Below are positions 1-11,800 of a stretch of 64,000 nt of DNA, in pieces. The notes under the pieces are model-generated. The model ran no database searches. It was not told the origin of the DNA and worked only from the letters and a program-made list of their open reading frames with translations. Position numbers and translations under genes: made by a program. Source of the DNA: Amorphophallus konjac (Eukaryota; Streptophyta; Magnoliopsida; Alismatales; Araceae). How positions within the stretch are numbered: position 1 is the first letter of the stretch; each line of letters starts with the position of its first letter. Where the stretch lies: the NCBI GenBank assembly GCA_022559845.1, contig CM040128.1:272434698-272498697 (forward strand). The letters are read 5' to 3'.

Positions 1-1170
1 GAGAGGACTGTTGCGGAAGCTCGTGCGATGGCGCATGGTAGAGCTTCATATGCTTGCCATTAAGAGGAGGGAAGAGATTACTTCCCTTATAGTCAACGAC
101 CGTGTATGCACCTCCTTCGTAGACCTTTTGAATGATATAGGGTCCATGCTAGTTGGGCTGAAGTTTGTCACTGGATCTTCCTACCAAAACCTCCTTTTCC
201 TTGATCATGACAAGATCGTCCCTTTTGAATACCCTTTGCTTGACAAGTTTATCGTAGGCATGTGTCATGCGGGCTTGATACACTTGTAAGTGTTTATAGG
301 CTCGAAGTCTCTCGCCTTCTAGGTCTGACAATCTCTCGAGCCTCCTTTCCGTTTCGGTTTGGTCTTGGCTTCGTAGCCCAGCGTGAACAACAACGCGATA
401 GGACGCCAGCTCAATTTCTACAGGGATTACTGCTTCGGCTCTGTAAACCAAGGAGAACGGGGAACAACCTGCAGGTGTCTTGTAAATGGTTCGATAGGCC
501 CATAGGGTTTCATGCACCTTTTCGCCTCAATCCCTTTTGCGGCCAGCAACTATTTTGGCCAACAGTTTGCAAAGGGTTTTATTGAAGGCTTGGGCCAGCC
601 CATTAGCTTGGGGATTATAGACCGACGATGTCCTCCAATCAATGTGGAACTTAGCTGACAATGTGTAGACAATCTTATTCTTGAATGGCATGCCATTATC
701 TGACACGACTCGACTGGGAGTGCCAAATCTGTAGATTGTATAATGCCTCACGAATCGGGCAACAATTTTGTCTGTCACTTTCTGCAGCGGGATAGCTTTA
801 GCCCAACGAGAGATAATTTGTGACTGCAAGGATGAACTTGTGACCTTGGGATGAAGGTGGGAATGGTCCCACTATATCCATATCCCATTCCGTAAACGGT
901 CAAGTAGGCGTAGTTGGATGGAGCGGGTTAGGCGACCTTTGAGGCACTAGCCCGAATGTTTGGCATTGGTGACATGTACGAGCATACTGGTTACAATCTT
1001 CGTACATGGTGGGCCAGTAAAACCCTTTTAAGCTTGATGTTGTTTTTCATTTTGGCTCCTACTTGATGGGCCCCGCACAATCCAGAGTGGACTTCGTGCA
1101 TCACAGTTCTCGCCTCCTTAGGTGAAAGACATCGCAGGAGGACTGATCGGTCTTTCGCATGGACAAGTTG
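1..1170 (-). pseudogene. Ty3/gypsy integrase remnant
   Basis: Read right to left, the minus strand encodes a retroviral-type integrase. First comes an HHCC zinc-binding region: the His pair (HEVHSGLCGAH) lies near 1,080-1,120 and the CHQC Cys pair near 965-980. Next is the catalytic core with SDNG (Asp codon about 698-700), then the C-terminal domain down to about 149. The fold inserts element cDNA into chromosomes in active relatives. This copy is dead. A TGA at 527-529 replaces the Trp expected before the HETLWAYRT motif, the HHCC region needs frame changes to read, and the third catalytic acidic residue appears as Gln (codon 590-592). No RT or RNase H lies to the right, so only the 3' part of pol remains. 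The element probably continues left of the window. Confidence 0.85.
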
Positions 1171-1759
1171 TCATAAAGGCTTTACAAGAAGGCACTAAAG
1201 GTTAGAGAATAACCGGTGCAAACCACGGAACAAACCCAACATAAATATCAGCCCCCAGGTCATTGCAAGGTAAAGCAGATGTCCGCGTTTTTACAAAGGA
1301 TCCCTGAAGGGAGCTACAAGTGCGATGGAGCGACCGGGACTGGATTGGATGCTGTGTGCTGGCATTGACTGGCGCAAGGGAGATCGGGTGCCGTTCGAAG
1401 TGAGCAGTCGGGCACCGACTCTGGGGCCGAGCATCGGTATATCCGGGAGTTAGGTCCGGACCCGAGAAGTGCTACTTCCAGGCCATGGTCCAACCAACTC
1501 GGGTCAACGGGCGAGACAGTCATAACACTTCATACGCAACAAGGAGGAAGGCTTGTGTGAATCGACTAGACGCTATTTGAGAGGTACTCGTTTGACATAC
1601 CCTTGACGTGTGTTAAGCCGAGCAAGTCAAGCCAACCAACCAAACGCCTTTGTCGTGCCTTTACTCCTTGTGCGATCGTGCTTGGAAGTTAAGGTTGTAG
1701 TTGTCTGTTGCCCGTTGGAATTCCCTAAGGGGGAATTTATAGAGGAAGGTGAAGGGTCA

Positions 1760-2360
1760 AGCAGGTTTACGCGGATCAAGGTGGCAGGGGCAGCGTGGTC
1801 CGCATAAAGTCCCCTTTTACGTAGATCGGGTTGGCTGGAAGAGAAAGGAAAACAAGTTTTTTTTTTGGATGGGTTTACGCGGACCAGGTTAGTACCAGCC
1901 TGGTCTGCGTAAAGCACCCTTTACACGGATTGGGGTTGAAAAACCTCTTTTTTTATTTTTTGGAGACAGAGGAGGGTTTACATGGACCAGGTTGGGGGGT
2001 ACCAGCCTGGTCTGCGTAAACCCCCCTGGGGGGTTAACACATACCGGGTTTCAGGGGCTGGGAAAAGTTTTTTTTTATTTTTCTTTTGGTAAAAGCACCC
2101 TTTACACGGATTGGGGTTGAAAAACCTCTTTTTTTATTTTTTGGAGACAGAGGAGGGTTTACACGGACCAGGTTGGGGGGTACCAGCCTGGGCTGCGTAA
2201 ACCCCCCCTGGGGGTTTAACACAGACCGGGTTTCAGGGGCTAGGAATTTTTTTTTTTATTTTTCTTTTGGAAAATAGGGGTTTACGTGGACCAGACTAGG
2301 GGGGTCAGCCTGGTCCGCGTAAACCCCTTGGGGGGGTTTACGCCGACCCACCTGAGGATC
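1760..2360. repeat. Palindromic TTTACGCGGACCAGG repeat cluster with ~181-bp tandem unit
   Basis: A 15-base motif close to TTTACGCGGACCAGG occurs in facing pairs that could form hairpins: 1874-1888 with 1899-1913, 1977-1991 with 2006-2020, 2158-2172 with 2187-2201, and 2281-2295 with 2309-2323. A segment of about 181 bp that contains one pair, starting near 1918, is repeated in tandem from about 2099 with few differences. Single diverged motifs flank the cluster, near 1770, 1817 and 2338. Small ORFs in this tract follow the repeat and are not genes. The tract is probably part of a retroelement LTR or leader, but its boundaries are not visible. Confidence 0.8.
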
Positions 2361-2814
2361 CATGAGAGAGGAGGGGGAAAATCTATAAACTCCCTATTTT
2401 TTGCTATTTTGGATCCCACTTTGACCCCGTGTGAACACAACGCATGGAGGATACGGGCTTGGTTGACTGATGCACTTTGAACGAGGCTTGGTGCGGTCCG
2501 TTGCGCTTGTTTGCTCCGTTCTTCGGGCATCTTGCTCACGAACTCCGAGCATTCCTTGGACTGGTAAGTTGGCCAAAATTGAGGCAGAATTGAGGTTGGA
2601 TTGGGTTGGGACTGAGACTAGTGGGGCCGGGTTGGGACACAGGGGAGCGTGCTTCTCTCTTGGGCGCGATCGTGCCTAGCGCGATCCCCCCTCAGGTGGG
2701 CTACCTCTGAGGAGGGCTACCCAGGGGCTACTTGTCGTTTCTCGATGTTATGTGACACATCCATGCTCCTGGGGGCGTTGATCTTGACCTAGGGGGCCAA
2801 TGACAGGGTGGTAC

Positions 2815-3545
2815 TATCATCGCCCACAAGGTGTTCAGGGATGGTGCCCGCACATACTGTGGTGTCGAATGACATGGCAAGCGGTCCCCGTGGCTCGTAT
2901 ATGGCCTAGCGATCGGGGATAATAGCTCGTAGTCATTTAGTGAAGGCGTTTTGGGTGTGAAAACCCGGCTTTGATGTGGTATGCTGTGCCATATGGCGAG
3001 CTAGTGTGTAGTCTCGAGTTGGCCCGGTGGCTAAAAGTTGACGGACTATTGCCGCGTGTCTGAGGGTTGGGAATGGGCCCAACTTCTTGTAGGGTTGCCG
3101 CAAGACGTGGCAAGTGTGTCCAAGCCGTGGGTTGGCTCCGGTTTATTTTAAAATTATTGGAAAAATAGGCGCCCGTAAGGTGTTCAGGATAATTCTCAAC
3201 CCATAACTAGGCGCCGTATAAACTGGCTAATAGCTCCCAGAGCCCGAATTTGGCTAAGGGATGAAGTCCATTAGTGTTAACTTGTTGGAGGGAGGCGTTT
3301 TAGGGGTGATCCCTAGCCTCATTACAGGGGTGCCGCATAGCGCGACATGTTGCTGGGAGCTCCCAGGTTACCCTGGGTAGCTAAGTGTAGGCAGACCAAT
3401 GCCATGTACTGAGAGGTCGGGGGTGGTCTCCGCTTGTTGTTGGAGTCGTCATGAGTCACGGCAAGTTGATTGGGGCCCACAGTCGCCGGTCGGGCCAGAG
3501 ATGTTGAATAAATAGCGCCTACAAGGTGTTCGGGAGTGGTCCCAC
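2815..3545. repeat. Diverged ~340-350-bp tandem repeat
   Basis: The phrase CGCCYRYAAGGTGTTC recurs near 2830, 3175 and 3512, and GAGGCGTTTTGGG-like text follows at matching distances (about 2945 and 3290). This indicates about two diverged units of 340-350 bp. No coding sequence is evident. The stretch from 1,170 to 1,760 and the gap 2,360-2,815 hold nothing else that I recognise. Confidence 0.5.
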
Positions 3546-3839
3546 ACAATTATATCTTGGTTATTTCTGAGGAAAATGACTGGGTGCAACAACTACCAAG
3601 TTCATTATGCCCAATTTGCCTGTCCAAGTCCATTAGGCCTAAGTGGCCCAAGAAGTTAAGTCCGGTCGGCCCAATTGGGCCCAATTAGCCGATGCACCCA
3701 ATCTTTCTATGTACATTGACCAATTTGGCCCAATTTTGATGTAGTTTCTCCATAATGATGAATAAAAGTTAATTTATTTTATTCATGTGCTTTGCTATGT
3801 GTGGGCGGATGTGTGACACCGGTCCTGTGGGTGAAATGT

Positions 3840-4830
3840 CTAAAATATCCTTTGACCTCATTCAGATCTCACTTCAGCTATACCCTAGCCCAAATGACCA
3901 AAATACCCACAATATAATAAAATCCCTAAAAATAACGAAAAATTCTCAAAACTTGTGAAAATGTGCAGAATAGCTATTGTTATTGTCACTTTCTTCCTCA
4001 TTTTCCTCATGTTTCCCCATCCTCGTTACCGAGGTTTCCTTGAGTTTTTTGGTAATAATAGATGCTGCTGTTTTACCAGTCTATCTATCCCCAATAATTA
4101 ATTCTCGCTGACCACGTCTTGTAGGTATCATCGCATCAATGGCAATAAGCCATGTCTGAAGAGGCTCATATACAAAAGGTCTAGAAATACTATGCCCAAA
4201 ATTATGAAAATACCTCCAAGACCATAAAAATCCACAAAAATCTCAAAAAATCCCCAAAATTATAAAAATTACCCAGAATGCCCAAAATACCCTTGAAACC
4301 CTAAAAATGGTCAAAATGACCAAAATACCCTTGATGCCCCAAAATTCCTAAAAATAATAGAAAAATCCCTTAAAATGTTAAATCTTAAAAATACTCCTCC
4401 AAACCCTAAAAATCCCTAAAATGACCAAAATATCTGTGGAAACCAAAATACCTAGGATTCCTTAAAACATGTCCAGGGGTTCTAAAACCCACCGGAGTCA
4501 CTAAAACTTACTTTAAACTCTAGAAGAGTCCCTAAAACCCCACGACCATGTGAAATGACCAAAATACCCTTGTGACCCAAATAACTTAAAATCAATTCAA
4601 ACCAATCTAAACCCACCTAAAATACCTTTTAACCCATTATAGACCGGCAAATGTGTTTGTAGAGCCTGTGTGAGTGGTGCATTTATATATTTATGATTGG
4701 TTGGCATCTTTGAGTAATCAAGGATTTTCGGCCGTCCAGTTGATGTAATTAACATCAACCAAGGTTGGTGGGGAAAGGTCCAACACATGAACCCATAAAA
4801 CCTGATGAACATATTCCATAATATTCTAGA
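3840..4830 (+). mobile_element. LTR remnant, family A
   Basis: An A-rich tract of imperfect short repeats (variants of CCAAAATACCCTTG and CCCTAAAAATC) runs from about 3,840 to 4,580. It is followed near 4,735-4,815 by a block (TTAACATCAACCAAGG, GGTCCAACACATGAACCC) that matches the 3' part of the LTR at 53,989-55,895. The same arrangement is seen at 26.7-27.5 kb and, inverted, at 63.4-64 kb. The 5' end of this copy is not identifiable. Confidence 0.5.
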
Positions 4831-4879
4831 GATTTATTCCATTGTCCCAGAATATATATATATTTGTCGTTGAGATATT

Positions 4880-5390
4880 TTTCATTTTCCCACAGCGCTT
4901 AAGGAGGGCCAAAAGGTGTGGTGTTTGATCCTGTATGCCACTTTATGGGTAATTTGGGGTGAAAGGAATAGAAGACTGTTCAGGAAAGAAACCATGGCTG
5001 ATGAGAGGACTGCATCTTTTGTTGGGGTTAAAGTCGGGGAATGGGTCTCCTTGTGTAAAAATGATGCTTGTAAATCCTCCTTTTTTGTCCTTTTGGGTAG
5101 TGATTGAGAGACACACTGCCTTGGTGTGAATTTTATAGAAGGATCTTTAGGGTGTTCTTGCTTTGCTTCATTCATGCATTTCCTTATTCCTTTAATATCT
5201 TTGTGTTACCGTCCACTCATTTTTTTTATTTCTCTGATTTTTAGTGTTCTTTTCAGGGAGAGGGACCTCCTTATCCTACTGTGCATACTATCTAGTAATA
5301 AAATTGGTGGTACAGTCCACTTTCTTCTTTCAGGAGAAAAAAAGAAGGGAAAAAAGAAAGAGCTTTCCCGGGATAAGCGTATTTAGAATA
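4880..5390 (+). pseudogene. LINE (non-LTR retrotransposon) 3' end
   Basis: From about 4,901 to 5,107 the plus strand reads a Trp-rich tail (VWCLILYATLWVIWGERNRR, then FVGVKVGEWVSL). This is typical of the region after the zf-RVT domain at the C-terminus of plant L1-type ORF2 proteins. It stops at TGA 5,105-5,107. The sequence after it to about 5,390 has the T-rich then A-rich look of a LINE 3' UTR, ending in a purine-rich stretch. The RT itself is absent, so the copy is heavily 5'-truncated, as is usual for target-primed insertion. It lies upstream of the first visible ABC1K exon, probably inside an intron of that gene. Confidence 0.65.
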
Positions 5391-5867
5391 GTGGGGATTT
5401 TGTTGGCGTTGTCTACTTGGAGTCACTTAGAAGTTGAATATGTCATACAATGACTCAGTTCCAACAGGCCTCTGATGGAAAAAAATTTCCATACTCATTG
5501 CTTTCAATTTTCTTTTCTGGGGGAATCTCTCTGGGGTGACAAATTGGTTTATCGGTGTAGTCTAAGTAAAAGTAGATAACCAATGTCATACACACCCAGC
5601 CATGTAGATTTTCTTCCTAACTCTATGGAAGAAAAAGTTGCAATCAATCATAAGATTAGGCATTTTACTCATGCATATAGCTAGTCATTTGATACTGTAA
5701 TCCAGTTAGTAAACAGACTTAACTCTCAGCTAATTGTCTGAAGTACTGAGAAAATACATTTTTTTTATACAAGTGGTGTGTCAAGAAATTTTACTCCAAT
5801 CAGCTAAAGTTTTCTGATTTTCCCATGAACAATGCTTACCAAAGTCTCAGTTTTTGCCTTTGAGCAG

Positions 5868-8800
5868 GATGCACTGCCAACATTTCCAGATGCTGAGGCA
5901 TTTTCATGCATGGAGAGGGAGCTAGGTTTGCCTCTTGATTCTATCTACTCATCCATATCACCATCTCCAATTGCAGCTGCCAGCTTAGGTCAAGTGTATA
6001 AAGCAAGACTTAAGTGTTCTGGACAGACTGTTGCTGTGAAGGTGCAGCGCCCTGGTATTGAAGAAGCTATAGGACTGGACTTTTACCTGCTAAGAGGTCT
6101 TGGTTTCCTCATTAATAAATATGTGGACTTCATATCAAGTGACGTTGTTGCTTTAATTGATGAGTTTGCACGGAGGGTTTATCAAGAGCTCAACTATGTA
6201 CAAGTATAAGCTCTTACTAGTTATTATCCTTTTCCTTCATATGTGTGGGGTTAGAGGGCTCTTTCTTTGTGACAGAGGCAGTTATCATCTTGTAGTTGTT
6301 CCCATAACAAGTTTCATAGTTGATTGTCTATTTCTGCGACTCTCAAGGAGGTTAAACTTTTTCTCCTTTTTCCCCCATTTTAATTGCGTGTTTATATGCA
6401 GGAAGGCCAAAATGCAAGAAAATTTAAAAAACTATATGCTGACAAGGAAGATGTTTTGGTCCCAGATATATTTTGGGATTTCACAAGTTCAAAAGTATTG
6501 ACAATGGAGTGGGTGGATGGTGTCAAACTAAATGAACAAGAAGCAATTGAGAAGCAAGGTTTAAAGGTTTTGGACCTTGTCACCACAGGTATTCAGTGTA
6601 GTTTGAGGCAGCTTCTTGAGTATGGATACTTTCATGCGGATCCCCATCCTGGAAATCTTCTAGCTACTCCAGAGGGGAAACTAGCATTTCTTGATTTTGG
6701 GATGATGAGTGAAACACCAGAGGAAGCAAGGCTTGCTATTATCGGTCATGTTGTTCACATGGTTAATCGAGATTATGAAGCTATGGCTCGAGACTACTAT
6801 GCCTTGGATTTCCTCTCTCCTGATGTCGATGTGTCTCCAATTGTGCCAGCTCTTAAGAACTTCTTTGATGACGCTCTTAATTCAACTGTAAGCGAACTGA
6901 ATTTCAAAACTATTGTGGATGGATTGGGCAATGTTTTATATCAGTTTCCATTTAATGGTGAGTCTTCTTCATCTTAAGTGTGGGTCATGTGCTAGTCATC
7001 AGCCTATTAATTGGTAGTCACTTTAGGTATGAATGTTGGAAAATTGTCCACAATTTACTCACTGGTGAAGTATTTTATGATGTCTGTGTTTTTAATTTCC
7101 TAAGCTATTTAAGGATTGATGATGTAATTGTGCATATAAACGTCTTTTGACATTTAGGTCATTTTGGCAGTCATATTTTTTTGCCTCTTTCTTCTAGTCA
7201 AGGTTGTCAAATGGAATTGATCTGCAGAAAACCAATTTGGATCAACCTATTTAACAGAGTTTACCAATTTTGTCAATTTTTTACTTTTATGACTCTATAC
7301 TGTGAATCAGATAGTTCAGGATTGGATTGACATCCTGAATTCTGAAACGTATGAGCTGATCAATATTTGGAGCCAGTTGCTAAAACCCATGTTACTGAGA
7401 GCAATATTAATTGTAACTAAAAGTTGCTTTCTGCCATTTTCACACATTCCACCAGAGTACATGGTACTAAAGCTTACTTTTCTCAACTTGGTACTCTTCT
7501 TTAATTTATATTCCACATATATATGCGTACATACATACACTGTACCATTTTGTGGCATGGGTGATGAGGCCACCCCACAAACGTGGGCCATGATTGGATT
7601 GTCCGTCTACTCGATCTGGCTCTGCACAGATGCCCCTTTTTTTTTCTCCTAAAAAAATCCTCCCTTGCCTGCCACATCCTTAAAACTGCTGTCCACTCTG
7701 AAGACACCAAAAAATGGTAGTGCACTTTATCAGCCCCGTGTGTGTGTGTGCAATACTATGAAAGTGGCTTGATAACCTATTCATGTGATTATAAACACAT
7801 TTTCTTATTCTAGTCCATTTGTTATTACTTCTGTTGTGTACATCACTACTGTTCTGTTTTTAAACTTGTTTTTAACATTCAGTCTACGAATCAACACCCC
7901 TCGGAATTAATCTTTTCCAGCATTTGCTCATCAAATAGCATGTGCAGGAGTCAAGCATAAAGCTCTCTTTATGTGATAAAGAAGACATGATAGTGGATTT
8001 CATTCCAGGAAGATTGATTAATTGACTGGAGAATGTCCAGGATTTTGTACCAACATCTGTTGTATGTTGCTGCCACCATAAACTGTCCATTATGTCTACT
8101 AGTAGCCCTGCATTTGTCACATTTCCTTTATGTCTGTTCAATTATGCACTGTCCATATCCATGTTCCCTTTCACACCTCTTAAGGTAGCCCTATGCATAC
8201 TATGTTTCCCATATACAGCATTGTACATCTTTTTCTTGCTATGCTGACTAGAGTACCTCTATCATCCCCATTAAATAATGACCATATTTCCCTTTGTGCC
8301 TCTTCAGTGCTCCTCCAACTGTTCTAACCATCATTTTTATACCAGTTCCAAACATTTTCATCTCTCTCACTGTCACCTCTTGAATGAATCTCTCAAAATC
8401 ACCATATGTTGCAGAAAATGAACAAAGTTTCATGTGACTCTTTTGGCGTACTGCTAATATTTGTTGTTTATTTTGAATTTTCATTTTATTTCCTTTTTAT
8501 TTCTCTTACATCTTTTGTTTCTGTACATAGACTTGAAAGGGTGGGGGGAGCCTCTGTGTGTGTGTGTGGGTGGGCACATGCACATCCATGTGTATGTACA
8601 TCTATACACATGTATATGCCTTTCGTCATCTATTTCTAGCCATGTTAGTTATAGGTCCATGCTTCCTGTAATGCTGGATCTAACCTAGTGCATCATATTC
8701 TTGCAGTTCCTGCTTACTATGCACTGATACTGAGGTCACTTACTGTACTAGAAGGTTTAGCTCTTTATGCTGATCCTAATTTCAAGGTGCTCGCTGCTTC

Positions 8801-11800
8801 ATATCCATATTTTGCTAAAAGACTCCTCACAGATGCAAATCCATATCTTAGAGATGCGCTTATTGAATTGCTTTTCAAAGATGGGAGATTCAGGCATGTC
8901 TGCTGTATGTGAAAATATTTGGTTCGTCTGCAGTATTAGCAAGTAGCTTAACAGAGTTGTCCATTTTCTGTCTTCACATGCAGATGGAATAGGCTTGAAA
9001 ATCTTCTTGTTCAGGGTCGCAAGGATAGAGATTTTACTGCTAAAGATGCCTTGCAACCTGTTCTTAAGCTATTATTAGAGCCCGATGGAGAAGAACTTCG
9101 AGCTTTAGTTGTCAAGGAGGCTGTCTATGTTACAGAAGCTGTTGTTCTTGGCACAATGATTGATACCTATAAATCTATGCCTGATTTTATGAGAGCTCTG
9201 GTCCCTAATGGCAGTGCCATTGGGCCTTTTAAGTTGAAGGAAGGTGAGCAAGAACGACTGCAGGATCTACGAGATCAAGTGTTTAGAATATGGGGTCTTT
9301 TGAGGTCCTCTGATAACTTTGATCCAAGCGTTCTACAGCCTGTTCTACAGGTATTTGCTCTCCTGCTAAAAGTAATCAATGATCCAGAATATGTGACAAT
9401 AGAATATTCTGTTCCGTGGTTCTATCGCTCTAATTTTATTATTAATCAGGTGGTTTTCTTTTAATTGAAATACTTGCCTTTAGGAGTTGATGCAACACTT
9501 ACAGTAGACCCACAAGCTACTTTGTAGTTTGTACAGCAATGGATTTAGTGCCAAGTATTTCTTGGATGATCATATTGTCTTCTTCTTTGCACAAGACATA
9601 GAGCATCACCTTGTCGGGGCCACTTTTGAGCTGGTATCCCTACACCTTTCAAGGCTAGAAGATTTGTTTCAAGAAAGGTAACAATTGGCAGACTTAGTAG
9701 ACATCGGACAAGAAAGGAAAGAGAAGATGGAGAGGCAATGAATAGTAGATGCCTACCTCCTCCCTCTAGAAGTAAAAGGTGTGCAAGTATAAAAAGTGGA
9801 AATAAAACATGACTGCTTTATGAGAGGATTGTCAAGGGGCTGGTTCCCAGTTTAAAGCCTTAAAATGGATTAAGCTTGAATGAAATTGGTGCAAAAATAA
9901 AATGGCCTGACCTAGCTTAGGACATACAATGGCTGGGCTTGAGCTTAACTCAGCCAAACCTCTGTGTGTGTGACATAGTATATATATGTTTATATATTTA
10001 CAAGACATATAATATCTGTAGCGGTCGAGAAATGGTCACCCAAATCACGATTCACACCTCCAAAGATTTGTTTGACTGGGAAGAAAAGAGCGTCACGGGA
10101 GGAGGACCTATAGTCACAAATGAAGGGTCAGAAGGAGCACTGGGAGTTATCTCAGGGGACAACCCTCCGACGGTCAAGTCAGGTAATAGTGGGGGAAGGT
10201 GGGGAGAGTGGGAGAGGGAGAGGAAGAGGGAGAGGGAGGGAGAGCTTGAGGGGATTAGGTCGCGTACCTCCCTGACCGTTGGGTCAAGGCTCTATTTATA
10301 CCGTCGCCGGGGAGTTGACCGTTAGGTTGCCATGGCCGGAGGAGACGTGAGTCGCCTAGCTAGCATGCTAGACGAGACAGGGAGGCGTGAGTGTTGGCTC
10401 ACCATCTCTCTGCTGGAGGGGTAGCTCCGCCATTAATGCGGTAGGACTCACCGGAGGGGGTGCGAGACTGCTCTGTCAGTGGGAGCGGTATGGGTGGCGC
10501 CCTCCCTTCCCGTCGTCGGGATGGTGCACCTCCTGCCATTAATGCACTACCGGGGACGTGCGTCGTGGCCGCTAACGGGAGAGGCGCACGTGGGTACGAC
10601 GTCAGGAAGGATGTTAGGCCGACGGGTGGGGTAGTGGACCTAGAGCGTTGGGTCTCTATGGTGGGCCGAGCAGGCGAGGCCTAATGGGCCGGCGAGATAC
10701 ACTCTGCTCACTAGCACCCCACTCCCGAGCAGTGAGGGCACCCGACGCTCGGTGCTCAAGAGGACTTTGGGAGCCCCGTTGCCAGTGGGGAGAGAATGGG
10801 CGGTGTTGGATCCGTACTCTCGGCGCCTCGGGGTCGGGTTGTATGGCCTTAAATGCACCTGACCAATGTTCGTTGAACCGTCGAGGTGGTGACGTCACCA
10901 TCATGATGGCATAGTCCCATCAGCTATCATGATGTGGGATTGGACGGCGACATTGTTGGCAGGGTACCGATCCGAAACTGGACCCTAACACTGTAGCAGA
11001 TCCGAAACCTATTAAATAATAGTTTTTTAATGGTTTCGGACGAAACCATTAAAGGTTTCGGCCAAAACTGACATGTTTCGGTCCGAAACCGTCCAGTTTC
11101 AGCTGAAACCAGAGAGAATTACTATTTTTTTAATTTTTTGAATGGTTTCAACCGGTTTCAGCCGAAACCGATACCGAAACCGGTACGTATCGATTTCGGT
11201 ATCGGCCGAAATCGGTACCGAAACCGATACTACCATCCTTGGACGGCGAGGGGATGCAGCCCTAGGGTTTTTCTGCTCGTTTTCGTTGACGGTAGCGATC
11301 CGCTTTTCTTGCCGGTGGCGCAATCTGGGCCGTTAACACCCATCGTCTTCCTTAACCGCCTCTTTTCTACTTCAAAGGGGTATGGGGGGCAATGAGGGGG
11401 GCATTTCTTCATCTCCTTTGGCGCCGGTTTCTATTGCTTTCTTCTTCCTCCGCGCTTCTAGTGAGACTTCTTCCTCCTCCTTCCGCTCATGGCCCCTCGT
11501 AGGAGATTGGTCCTAGCTGAGGAGTATGAGCCCACGCCGCATTAATGGTGGAGCTGCTTCCTCCGGCGAAGGAATTGCAGGTCAGCGCCCACGCCTATCA
11601 GGCGAGCAGGCGGGACGACACGTCTCCACAACCGTGGCAACCCAACGAAGGCGAAAGTCAACCCCAAGACGAAGATATAAATAGGACTTTGTCTCGACGG
11701 CCAGGGAGGTATGCAAGTCCCAACCCCTCAAGCTCTCTCTCCCCTTCACTGGTTTTTCATCCTCTCTTCTCCCGAATGCTCCCCACCGTCTCGCCAATTA

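Noticed and set aside
2282..2679. Several ORFs of 60-85 codons on both strands
   Set aside because: They overlap the palindromic repeat cluster and each other and resemble no family.
8550..8600. GT-rich microsatellites in ABC1K intron 2 (also near 7,740 and 31,045)
   Set aside because: Ordinary simple repeats with no further structure.
10121..10325. Arg/Glu-rich ORF end in ABC1K intron 4
   Set aside because: It lies within the left arm of the inverted repeat and a GA-rich tract. The opposite arm codes nothing similar in frame.
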